NCBI GenBank assembly: GCA_014379925.1
Contig: JACMKY010000449.1
Span: forward strand, 1-19,203
Length of the DNA stretch: 19,203 nt
Reading direction: 5' to 3'
Origin: Cytophagales bacterium
GTDB taxonomy: Bacteria > Bacteroidota > Bacteroidia > Cytophagales > ES-bin-26
The notes under the pieces were generated by a model, which worked only from the letters and a program-made list of their open reading frames with translations, was not told the DNA's origin and did not search any database. Position numbers and translations under genes: made by a program. Of this stretch, positions 7,419 through 14,064 are shown in pieces. Within the stretch, counting starts at the first letter, position 1, and each line of letters begins with the position of its first letter.

Positions 7419-8009
7419 CGGTTTTTAACGTTTATATTGTGAACTGTTTTGGCGACTCGGCCCGTACCCATTGCCTCACCGTTGCCTCATCGCCGACCTG
7501 CCTATGACCGAAATAGCCGCGCAGGGTTTAATCAGGGATTGAACCGATCCACATTTTTCAATGAATACGCGGTTTATTCGGCGACATCGGCAACCCGATC
7601 CATCCGTAAAATGCCGTAGCCAGGATAAACCTGCGGGGCCGGCGATTTTTTTGAAGTTGACACCCCGGTTATCATTTTCCCGCCCCTCCCCCGCAAGTTT
7701 TTTCCTCCGTCCGCATTTAAACTCTCGTGCAGGGTAGGGTATAACTTCACCAGGATACAACTAACTGTCTGTCAATCATTGATCAACATACCTGCCCATC
7801 AGCAAAAGGATACCCTTATTTAGTTGATGGATGACCAAGTAAATGGACAATGTAAGGTTGAAAATGAATGAACATTAAATTTAATTATGTCAATGCGTTA
7901 ACTTTAGTTGCTCCACGAGCAACCCCGTGGTTACACTTATTTCTCTGAATGGCCAATGCGGCCGCTTTGGACGCATCCGACCCGAAATCACCCAACAAAC
8001 CAGCGTACC
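7419..8009. other. Non-coding divergent region between repeat protein and hydrolase lipoprotein
   Basis: This 591-bp stretch separates the divergent 85-residue gene and the lipoprotein gene. A 95-codon - strand frame at 7476-7760 has no recognisable domain, signal peptide or plausible start context. The main content is an ECF-type promoter motif at 7691-7724 on the + strand and a weak housekeeping -7 box, TAACTTTA, at 7899-7906. I see nothing else I can support. Confidence 0.5.
7691..7724 (+). promoter_or_regulatory. ECF-sigma promoter-like motif, copy C
   Basis: CCGCAAGTTTT at 7691-7701 is followed, 21 nt from its GCA, by CCGCATTT and ACTC ending at 7724. The same block precedes the sigma operon (9254-9286) and the second Spy operon (10766-10799). 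The nearest + strand gene is the hydrolase lipoprotein, 286 nt downstream, which leaves a long leader. Confidence 0.55.
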
Positions 8010-9167
8010 ATGCTAAAAATGTGGATGTTCACCCTGCCGATGCTCCTGTTGATGGCCTGCTCGAAAGACAGTACAACAGAGCCTACCCCTCAACCAGCCA
8101 CTACGGTCACCATTCAGGTAACGAACGGTTACGGCAGCGGCACGGCCACCGTCGGCGATTCGGTCTACGCGTGGGCGAATCCGCCGGCGACCGGGATGGT
8201 ATTCGATGCATGGACGGGCGATGTTTCGGGGCTGAAATACCCCAACGAATGGAAAACGAAAGTGGGCGTTCCGGTCAACGGGCTGAATCTGACGGCCACC
8301 TACAAAACCGTCGTCGCTTTTCAGTTCGTGAACGAAACCATCAACGGGGCGCAGGCTTACTACTACGTGCCGGCCAACTACAAAGGCGTTATTTTACCGT
8401 TTCACGGCGCGGGGGGTAGCGCCGGCGGGTGGATTGACACCAACGTGGAGAATGAGAATTTTGTGCGCTATGCCGTGGCGAGTGGGTACGCCGTGGTGAT
8501 CGCGGAAAGCCAGGACCGCACCAACAAACGGTGGAGCATCGCCACCACCAACAATCCGGACATCAACGCCATCAACGCGATTCTGGCCAACCTGAAGCAA
8601 CGGGCCATTCTCCCCGATCAAGGCAATCTTTTCGGGGTCGGCATGTCGCAGGGCAGCGGGTTTTGCAGCTTGATTACCGCCCTCAACCGCTACCAAGCGG
8701 GCGCGCTGTATTGCGTACCGGGCATTGGTGCGGTCATGGACGCAACGACGGTGCCCCTGCTCTGGAACATCTCCCGCAACGACGTAGCGGAAGAACCAAC
8801 GCGCCTGGCTGATGCCTACGCCAACTACCAGAAACTCGCCGGGCGAGGCATCCGGGCCGAATTCTACGTCAACGAGCCATCGCCGGTGTATCCCGAACGG
8901 TTCACGGCTATTCCGGGCGTAGACCGGGCGACGTCCAATCAAATCTACGATGAACTCAAGAAGGGGGGACAATTGGACGCGAACAACTTCTTCCGTACCA
9001 ATCCCCGGCAGTCGGAGGCCTGGAAAGGCGCACTGAGCAGCTCGATTACCGGCAACAAGGCATTAATGAACAGCATCGAAGATCAGATCTGGGTTTGTTA
9101 CGCGGAGCATAAATTCCACAAAGATGCCAATGCCCGAACGATCTCGTTTTTCGATCAATCATTGTAG
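8010..9167 (+). CDS. Alpha/beta-hydrolase-fold lipoprotein with N-terminal InlB-B-repeat-like domain
   Basis: Predicted outer-envelope lipoprotein of 385 residues. The start is ATG 8010, because it places the lipobox (LLMAC, C17) after a short basic/hydrophobic leader; a TTG at 7908 would add 34 unlikely residues. Residues about 32-100 (NGYGSGTATVGDSVYAWAN...FDAWTGD) resemble the divergent InlB B-repeat/bacterial-repeat adhesion domain. Residues about 103-385 form a hydrolase-like domain: HGAGG (132-136) as the oxyanion segment, GMSQG (211-215) as the nucleophile elbow with Ser213, D258 in WNISRND as a possible acid, and H367 (CYAEH) as the likely catalytic His. This pattern suggests an esterase or depolymerase of unknown substrate. 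It is read towards the sigma operon, and its stop is 138 nt from the sigma start with the frame open between them. Confidence 0.8.
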   Translation: MLKMWMFTLPMLLLMACSKDSTTEPTPQPATTVTIQVTNGYGSGTATVGDSVYAWANPPATGMVFDAWTGDVSGLKYPNEWKTKVGVPVNGLNLTATYKTVVAFQFVNETINGAQAYYYVPANYKGVILPFHGAGGSAGGWIDTNVENENFVRYAVASGYAVVIAESQDRTNKRWSIATTNNPDINAINAILANLKQRAILPDQGNLFGVGMSQGSGFCSLITALNRYQAGALYCVPGIGAVMDATTVPLLWNISRNDVAEEPTRLADAYANYQKLAGRGIRAEFYVNEPSPVYPERFTAIPGVDRATSNQIYDELKKGGQLDANNFFRTNPRQSEAWKGALSSSITGNKALMNSIEDQIWVCYAEHKFHKDANARTISFFDQSL

Positions 9168-9253
9168 CGGTACGCCAGGCGGGTCACTTGCCCCGCGGGC
9201 ATCGACTGGCCGACTCACCGGCTATACCCAACCCACTTATTTTTTAAACCCGC

Positions 9254-9286
9254 CCGCAAGTTTTACGGTCCAACCGGCATTTACTC
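9254..9286 (+). promoter_or_regulatory. ECF-sigma promoter-like motif, copy A (sigma operon)
   Basis: CCGCAAGTTTT at 9254-9264, then CCGGCATTTACTC at 9274-9286, with 22 nt from GCA to CATT. It lies directly before the sigma gene, as expected for an autoregulated ECF factor. Transcription would begin near 9286-9292, only about 15-20 nt before the TTG start. Confidence 0.65.
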
Positions 9287-9293
9287 CCCTAAA

Positions 9294-9311
9294 GTCCAAA
9301 ACCGTTTGGAC
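9294..9311 (+). promoter_or_regulatory. Perfect 7-bp hairpin enclosing the sigma start codon
   Basis: GTCCAAA (9294-9300), loop ACCG, TTTGGAC (9305-9311). The TTG start codon at 9306-9308 lies in the 3' arm. Folding at the very 5' end of the mRNA would hide the start codon and could limit or condition translation of the sigma factor. Confidence 0.6.
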
Positions 9312-9899
9312 GTACCACAACTCATCGCTGGGCTGCAGCAAGGAAACCCCGACGCGTTTCGTCACTTGGTCGAGACGTACCAGCGCCGCGTGTACAACAC
9401 GGTGCTGGCCATTGTCCGGCAACCCGAAGACGCCGAAGACGTAGCGCAGGAAGTGTTCGTCCAGGTTTTTGCGTCGATCCACGCGTTCGGAGGGGAGGGC
9501 AAGCTAACGGCCTGGATTTACCGGATTGCCACTACCAAAGCGCTGGAAGCTTACCGCAAACGCCACGCCCGCAAGCGATTCGCATTTTTCACGTCGCTCT
9601 TCGCGTCGGAGGGTGAGGAAGGGGCTTTTGATGATCGCCTGCATCCCGTCGATTTTGCGCATCCGGGCGTGAAATTAGAGCAGCAGGAACGGGCGCGGGT
9701 GTTGTTCGGGGCCATCGACCGGCTGCCCGACCAGCAGAAAATAGCGTTTACGCTGCACCACCTCGAAGGGTTGAGTTATCAGGAAATTACCGATGTGATG
9801 CAGGTTTCCCGCTCGTCCGTCGAGTCGTTGTTGCACCGGGCAAAGGCCAACCTACGGAAACGGCTGGCGCGTTATTACCAGGAAGACACCCAATTCTGA
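9306..9899 (+). CDS. ECF-type RNA polymerase sigma-70 factor
   Basis: Alternative sigma factor of 197 residues, small enough to contain only regions 2 and 4. Region 2 spans about 15-90 (DAFRHLVETYQRRVYNTVL, then DAEDVAQEVFVQVF and TAWIYRIATTKALEAYRKRH). Region 4 spans about 135-187 (LPDQQKIAFTLHHLEGLSYQEITDVMQVSRSS, then VESLLHRAKANLRKRL), a helix-turn-helix that reads the -35 element. No ATG or GTG exists in frame upstream, so the start is TTG 9306, which also gives the normal N-terminus. That codon is inside a perfect hairpin. The next gene is a putative anti-sigma protein 28 nt downstream, followed by a Spy-like gene; the same promoter motif lies upstream of this operon and of two neighbours, suggesting autoregulation and a local regulon. 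Confidence 0.94.
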   Translation: MDVPQLIAGLQQGNPDAFRHLVETYQRRVYNTVLAIVRQPEDAEDVAQEVFVQVFASIHAFGGEGKLTAWIYRIATTKALEAYRKRHARKRFAFFTSLFASEGEEGAFDDRLHPVDFAHPGVKLEQQERARVLFGAIDRLPDQQKIAFTLHHLEGLSYQEITDVMQVSRSSVESLLHRAKANLRKRLARYYQEDTQF

Positions 9900-9927
9900 C
9901 CACCTAAAGCCAGTAACCTAAAGCCGC

Positions 9928-10242
9928 ATGAAAACGAACCCGCGCATTGACGAAGAGGTCGAAAAGACGCTTCGCTCCCTGGAAGGCATCCAACGGGCCA
10001 CGCCGCAACCGTTCTTTCTGACGCGGGTGCAGGCCCGGCTGGAACGTGGCATCGCTCCGAAACCAACCCCGGCCTGGGCGTTTCGCCCGGCCTACCTGGC
10101 GGCCTCGCTCGGGCTGGTTTTGCTGCTGAATGTGTCGACGGTGGTGTACGTTTGGGAACGGATGGCTCAACACGAACGGGAAGAGGACGCCGCGGGCTTT
10201 TCCGTTGAATGGGGACTCGAATCCAACCCGCTGGACTGGTAA
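9928..10242 (+). CDS. Putative membrane anti-sigma factor
   Basis: Protein of 104 residues with a charged N-terminal cytoplasmic part (1-50, with IDEEVEKTLRSLEGIQRATPQPFFLTRVQARLE), one transmembrane helix at about 54-76 (AYLAASLGLVLLLNVSTVVYVW) and a short acidic C-terminal tail outside. There is no zinc-binding H-x3-C-x2-C motif, so it is not a classic ZAS anti-sigma. The PxPFFxTRVxARLE-type segment is common in small proteins next to ECF sigma genes in Bacteroidota, and the position supports sequestration of the sigma factor at the membrane. The 28-nt spacer from the sigma stop contains the 10-bp direct repeat ACCTAAAGCC twice (9902-9911 and 9916-9925). Function is inferred from context. 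Confidence 0.7.
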   Translation: MKTNPRIDEEVEKTLRSLEGIQRATPQPFFLTRVQARLERGIAPKPTPAWAFRPAYLAASLGLVLLLNVSTVVYVWERMAQHEREEDAAGFSVEWGLESNPLDW

Positions 10243-10246
10243 TCGC

Positions 10247-10750
10247 ATGGATACAAAAAAGAAATTTTACTGGCTTTGGGCCGCCATCGGGCTGTTGCTT
10301 GGCCTGAACGTAGCCACGATTGGCTGGGTCATCCGCAAAATAGACAACGTGCGCAACAACCGGCAGCATCCGGAGGAATTCATTGCCCGAAGGCTGGCCC
10401 TTGCGCCCGAACAAGTGGCGCAATACCAGCGGAGCCGAAACCAGATGCAAACCCGCGCGAAGCCCCACGAAGACAGTTTGCGGGTGTTGCGGAGCGATTT
10501 ATTCCGCCGGATCAAACAGCCAGCGGCTTCGGATGCGGTTTCCGACCAGGAGATGAATCGGTTGCTGGCGCACATTGCCCGGCAGGACGGGCAGATCACC
10601 CGGCTCCGGTTTCGGCACTGGCAACGGGTGCGCGCCTTGTGTACGCCGGAGCAGCAAGCCCGGTTCGATCAACTCATTAGCCGAATCGAACGGGGAATCA
10701 ACCATCCCCGCCAATCCGGCCTGAGCGAGCGATTGCGAAACCGGTTTTAG
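10247..10750 (+). CDS. Spy/CpxP-like membrane-anchored protein (periplasmic metal-sensor type)
   Basis: Protein of 167 residues with an N-terminal membrane anchor (7-29, FYWLWAAIGLLLGLNVATIGWVI) and a periplasmic helical domain rich in Arg and Gln. Two LTxxQ-like motifs typical of the Spy/CpxP/CnrX family are visible: LALAPEQ (50-56) and LCTPEQQ (131-137), between long amphipathic helices. Family members bind unfolded proteins or metal ions and feed envelope signals to a sigma or two-component system. ATG 10247 lies 4 nt after the anti-sigma stop; the longer frame to 10130 overlaps that gene and is not needed. A single Cys (C132) sits in the second motif. It is probably the periplasmic sensor arm of the sigma module, though the actual signal cannot be read from sequence. 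Confidence 0.75.
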   Translation: MDTKKKFYWLWAAIGLLLGLNVATIGWVIRKIDNVRNNRQHPEEFIARRLALAPEQVAQYQRSRNQMQTRAKPHEDSLRVLRSDLFRRIKQPAASDAVSDQEMNRLLAHIARQDGQITRLRFRHWQRVRALCTPEQQARFDQLISRIERGINHPRQSGLSERLRNRF

Positions 10751-10765
10751 AAAAGTAGCCGGTAA

Positions 10766-10799
10766 CCGCAGGTTTTTGGCGCACTCCGCATTTTTACTC
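10766..10799 (+). promoter_or_regulatory. ECF-sigma promoter-like motif, copy B
   Basis: CCGCAGGTTTTT at 10766-10777, then CCGCATTTTTACTC at 10786-10799, 21 nt from GCA to CATT. It starts 16 nt after the stop of the sigma operon's last gene and precedes the second Spy-like gene, marking a new transcription unit controlled like the sigma operon. Confidence 0.65.
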
Positions 10800-10806
10800 C
10801 TGAAGT

Positions 10807-10830
10807 CGGGCCGTTGATTGACAACGCCCG
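10807..10830 (+). promoter_or_regulatory. Leader hairpin of the second Spy operon
   Basis: CGGGC (10807-10811) pairs with GCCCG (10826-10830) and GTTG (10813-10816) with CAAC (10822-10825), with a bulged C at 10812 and a five-base loop. It begins exactly 8 nt after the ACTC end of motif B, the same distance as the hairpin after motif A, and lies 30 nt before the preferred GTG start. Confidence 0.55.
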
Positions 10831-10859
10831 CCAACCAATCAACCCAACCAAGCAGCCCC

Positions 10860-11276
10860 GTGAAACCCAACCCCCTCCTGAGTATCCTCCTCGGTTTGTT
10901 CATCGCCGGACAAGCCGTGGCCCAAACCACCCCCGCCGATGCCGGCACCAACCGCCGGGCGGAATTAGCCGCCACCACGCCCGAACAACGCGCCGAGCGG
11001 CAGACCGCCCAGATGAAAGAGAAACTCTCGCTCACGGCCGACCAGGAAACGAGGGTGGCCGCCATCAACCTCAACTACGCGCAACAAATGCAGCCCCTGC
11101 TAGAGGGTGGAGCGCGCAACCGGAACACCCTCAAGCAGGTACGCGACCTAGCGAGCAGCAAGGACGATGAATTGAAGAAAGTGCTCGACCAAGATCAGTA
11201 CAAGCAGTACGCGGCCTTCCGGGACGAGCAGAAAGACCGCGTGAAACAAGCCCGTGGCCGTCGGAATAATCGCTGA
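10860..11276 (+). CDS. Secreted Spy/CpxP-like helical protein
   Basis: Periplasmic protein of 138 residues. I chose GTG 10860 because it gives a clean signal peptide (MKPNPLLSILLGLFIAGQAVAQ, cut after A21 or Q22); a TTG at 10818 would prepend 14 polar residues and fall inside the leader hairpin. The mature part is helical and highly charged, with LSLTADQETRVAAIN (56-70) as the LTxxQ motif and LDQDQYKQYAAFRDEQ as its weaker second copy, ending in a basic RRNNR tail. It resembles the Spy/DUF4890-like group of Bacteroidota. It follows promoter motif B, and its stop overlaps the next ATG (TGATG, 11274-11278), so the two are translationally coupled. Likely an envelope chaperone or metal/stress buffer; the exact ligand is unknown. 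Confidence 0.75.
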   Translation: MKPNPLLSILLGLFIAGQAVAQTTPADAGTNRRAELAATTPEQRAERQTAQMKEKLSLTADQETRVAAINLNYAQQMQPLLEGGARNRNTLKQVRDLASSKDDELKKVLDQDQYKQYAAFRDEQKDRVKQARGRRNNR

Positions 11277-12694
11277 TGTTGAAGACCAGGCCAACCATCA
11301 ATACCAAAGCCACGCGGATGACTAAACCGACGATAATGAATGCCATCCGGATTGGCCAGGGATTGAGCGTAGGGTTGCTGATCAGCCTGGTTGGTTGTCG
11401 ATCGAACGAGTCGGAACCGGTAAATCCCGCCGAAACCGCCAGTTTCGATCTGCTGCAGGACCGGATGCTGACGACTTCCTGCGCCACGCCGGGCTGTCAC
11501 GCCTCCGAGTCGGACGCAACCTTTAAGCAGCACGGTTTGGTGCTGACCAAAGGTTCCGCGTACCCGAATTTAGTCCATGTTTTGTCTAGAAATCCCAGTG
11601 CGCTGGCCGACGGGTTGCGGCGGGTGCAACCCTACCAGTCGGAGTCGAGTCTGCTCTACCACAAGCTGGCCCCCGATGCGTCCACCCACCACGGCGGTAA
11701 AAACTACGGCAGTCCGATGCCGCTGGGTGGTCAACCGCTGCCGGCGGGTCAGATCGAGTTCGTGCGCCGGTGGATCGAAGCGGGGGCCCCGGCAACGGGT
11801 TCAGTGGTGGATGCGACGCTGCTGGACGATCAAACGCCGGGCACTCCCATCGCGTTTGAGCCGCTGGCCCCGCCCCCGGTCGGAACGGGTTATCAGGTAA
11901 AACTGGATCGCTTTGCGGTGAATCCGGATTTTGAGCGGGAAGTGTTCGTCCACCGGGCCATCGGGAATCCGTCGGAGATGTACGTCAACCGGATCGTGCT
12001 GCGCAGCCGCCCCAACAGCCACCACATGGTCTTGTACGATTTTCGGGATCGGGCAGTACTCCCCCCGCTGGATCAGGTGCGTGACTTACGCAACCCCGAC
12101 AATACCCTGAACCGGCCAACGACGCTCACGATGGCCAATCATCTTTTTCTGGGCGGTGGCACGCAGGCCAACCAGGATTACACCCTGCCAGCCGGCACGG
12201 CCCTGAAATTTCCGGCCAACCATTCGATCGACCTCAATGCGCATTATTTCAACAAGACCAGGACCGTACTCTACGGCGAGAATTACGTCAATCTGTACAC
12301 CACGGACCCGGCGAAGGTTCAGAAAATCGTTCAGGAACTGGATTTGGGCAATCAAAGCCTAGAAATCACGGCCAACCAGCGGAAGACGTTTACCAAATCG
12401 TGGACGTTCGACCAGCCCCGGCACGTCATTATGCTGACCTCGCACAACCATCGATTAGGCGAGAAGTTCATCATTCGGATCCGAGGCGGGACCCGCGACG
12501 GGCAGGTGGTCTACGAAAGCACGGATTGGGAACATCCGGTAGTTAAAAACTTTACGCCCGCGCTGGTGCTGGACAAGGGCGAAGGGTTAACCTCGGAGAT
12601 CACCTATTACAACCCAACGGACCGTACCGTTCGTTTTGGACTGACTTCCGACGACGAGATGGGCATCATCTTCGGTTATTATTACGAAGACTGA
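11276..12694 (+). CDS. Lipoprotein with cytochrome-c-like motif and PHM/DBM-type copper monooxygenase domain
   Basis: Predicted envelope lipoprotein of up to 472 residues, with lipobox LISLVGC (C41). ATG 11276 overlaps the previous stop; ATG 11318 or 11336 would give a shorter, more usual signal. N-terminal part: CATPGCH (69-75), a CX4CH heme-type motif, and MPLGG (148-152), with M148 as possible distal ligand, then FVRRWIEAGAP, as in planctomycete-type cytochrome domains. C-terminal part: SHHM (248-251) and AHYFN (322-326) supply H249, H250 and H323, matching PHM CuH H107/H108/H172. SHNHRLGEKF (389-398) supplies H390/H392, and DDEMGIIFGYYY (459-470) supplies M462, matching CuM H242/H244/M314. 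All six copper ligands are kept, so a copper hydroxylase fed electrons by its own heme domain is plausible. The substrate is unknown. Confidence 0.8.
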   Translation: MLKTRPTINTKATRMTKPTIMNAIRIGQGLSVGLLISLVGCRSNESEPVNPAETASFDLLQDRMLTTSCATPGCHASESDATFKQHGLVLTKGSAYPNLVHVLSRNPSALADGLRRVQPYQSESSLLYHKLAPDASTHHGGKNYGSPMPLGGQPLPAGQIEFVRRWIEAGAPATGSVVDATLLDDQTPGTPIAFEPLAPPPVGTGYQVKLDRFAVNPDFEREVFVHRAIGNPSEMYVNRIVLRSRPNSHHMVLYDFRDRAVLPPLDQVRDLRNPDNTLNRPTTLTMANHLFLGGGTQANQDYTLPAGTALKFPANHSIDLNAHYFNKTRTVLYGENYVNLYTTDPAKVQKIVQELDLGNQSLEITANQRKTFTKSWTFDQPRHVIMLTSHNHRLGEKFIIRIRGGTRDGQVVYESTDWEHPVVKNFTPALVLDKGEGLTSEITYYNPTDRTVRFGLTSDDEMGIIFGYYYED

Positions 12695-12755
12695 TGGCGG
12701 TCAATTTAGCAACTATTTTAAACGCCGGTCCGCCGGCATTCAACTTCATACGCCC

Positions 12756-13817
12756 ATGAAACGACGAATTGTTTTCTCCGCCGGATTGATCGCCGCCGCG
12801 TTGTCGGGCTGCCAAGACGATGCCGTTGAGGTAGTCGTACCGCCCCTACCGGCCGCCAACCTGGCTTTACTGGCCGATTACCACCAGGGCACCGGCGGGA
12901 AATCCCTGTATATCACGCAGGATGGCGAGGTTATTCTGGAGCAGTATGCCGCCGAAAATTCGGCATCGCAGCCACAACTGCTGGCCAGCGGCACCAAAAG
13001 TTTCAACGGGATTGTGGCGGCGGCCGCCGTGACCGATGGCTTGATCGCCTTCGACGACCTGGCCAGTACGTACTTGACGGAGTGGAAAACCGATCCCCGC
13101 AAGTCACGCATCACCCTTCGGCAAATGCTTTCGCAAACCGACGGTCAGTTGTCGGGCGAAGCGGGTTCGGCAACCAATATGGAATCGTGGGCCGATATTC
13201 TGGCCGAACCAACGAGTTACGAGCCGGGTCAGCGGTTCGAGTACGGACCGTACCACTTCAATGCCTTCGCGGCCGCCCTGCAACGCAAATTGCTGTCGAA
13301 CGGCACCGAAACCTACGAAGCCTATTTAAAGCGCCGCATTCTCGACCCGCTGGGCATCGGCGTCCAGTGGATCTACCGCTGCGCCGACCAGAACCCGCAG
13401 GTTGCCGGGGGAGCCGCCATGACGGCCAAAGACTGGGCCATCTTCGGGGAGTTCGTCCGCAACCGCGGGCTTTGGAACGGGCAACAGCTGATTCGCCCGG
13501 AGTTGATCGACGAATGTGTTCAACCGACCGTTCCGCAGAACCCGGCCTACGGGCTGAGTTGGTGGCTTAAAGAACCCGTCAGCGATGAGATTGCCAACCA
13601 AAACGCCACCGTGAAGGAACTCCAGGCGTTGGCCAACGCAACCTGGGCCCCCGAAGACTTGTTTTTGGCGGCCGGGGCGGGCAAGCAACGGCTTTACATT
13701 ATTCCGTCCAAAAAATTGGTTGTCGTCCGGCAGGCGGCCCTCGGCGCACCGTCCCGCGCGTTTACCGACGAAGACTTTGTGAGCCTGTTGTTGCGGGGTA
13801 AGAAAGCGGCGGAGTAA
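12756..13817 (+). CDS. Serine beta-lactamase-like (class C/DD-peptidase family) lipoprotein
   Basis: Envelope lipoprotein of 353 residues with lipobox ALSGC (C19). The fold is the beta-lactamase/penicillin-binding-protein superfamily. The catalytic SxxK motif is S78-G-T-K81; the second motif is Y163-G-P in FEYGPYHFN rather than the Y-S-N of AmpC enzymes; ILDPLG and GLSWW are typical supporting segments; and GAGKQRLYIIPS (residues about 308-319) takes the place of the KTG strand. The YGP variant fits esterase- or peptidase-like members, so antibiotic resistance should not be assumed. It starts 61 nt after the monooxygenase gene on the same strand. That gap contains a small hairpin, GCCGG/CCGGC (12724-12737), without a T-run, so cotranscription is likely. 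Confidence 0.85.
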   Translation: MKRRIVFSAGLIAAALSGCQDDAVEVVVPPLPAANLALLADYHQGTGGKSLYITQDGEVILEQYAAENSASQPQLLASGTKSFNGIVAAAAVTDGLIAFDDLASTYLTEWKTDPRKSRITLRQMLSQTDGQLSGEAGSATNMESWADILAEPTSYEPGQRFEYGPYHFNAFAAALQRKLLSNGTETYEAYLKRRILDPLGIGVQWIYRCADQNPQVAGGAAMTAKDWAIFGEFVRNRGLWNGQQLIRPELIDECVQPTVPQNPAYGLSWWLKEPVSDEIANQNATVKELQALANATWAPEDLFLAAGAGKQRLYIIPSKKLVVVRQAALGAPSRAFTDEDFVSLLLRGKKAAE

Positions 13818-14064
13818 AGTTGGGAGCCGGCCCTTTGGCTTGCCTTTGGCCCTTGATCAGCGGGTTTGAGTCGCCAAACTTACGTCTCCCTACCGGCACT
13901 GCCCCAGGGGCTTTCCATCGGTAATGTTACCTTCGTCAACTTGTTTGGTAAACGGGTCGCCGCGCACAGTCAACTTTTACCAACCGCAGCGGTACGGGCG
14001 CCGGACCAGCGAACCGTTGCGTGAGTGCTCAGCAATCCGGAGAAAATCCTTCACCCATACCCGT

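Noticed and set aside
7476..7760. 94-residue - strand open frame
   Set aside because: No domain, signal peptide or sensible composition, and it runs across the ECF-type motif; likely chance.
12709..12745. Possible fourth ECF motif before the beta-lactamase-like gene (GCAACTATTTT, later CCGGCATT, ACTTC)
   Set aside because: Box spacing is 28 rather than 21-22 and the first box is interrupted; counted only as a weak resemblance.
12756..13817. Reading this gene as an antibiotic-resistance beta-lactamase
   Set aside because: YGP and GAGKQ replace the AmpC YSN and KTG motifs, and the lipoprotein form and context suggest another hydrolase role.
13901..13911. GCCC-CAG-GGGC mini-hairpin after the beta-lactamase-like gene
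   Set aside because: A 4-bp stem with a poor T-run is too weak to call a terminator; the rest of the 247-bp gap shows nothing clear.
13961..13990. CAACTTTTACC followed by ACCGCAG upstream of the T9SS gene, resembling the sigma motif
   Set aside because: The second box lacks CATTT and ACTC and spacing is wrong.
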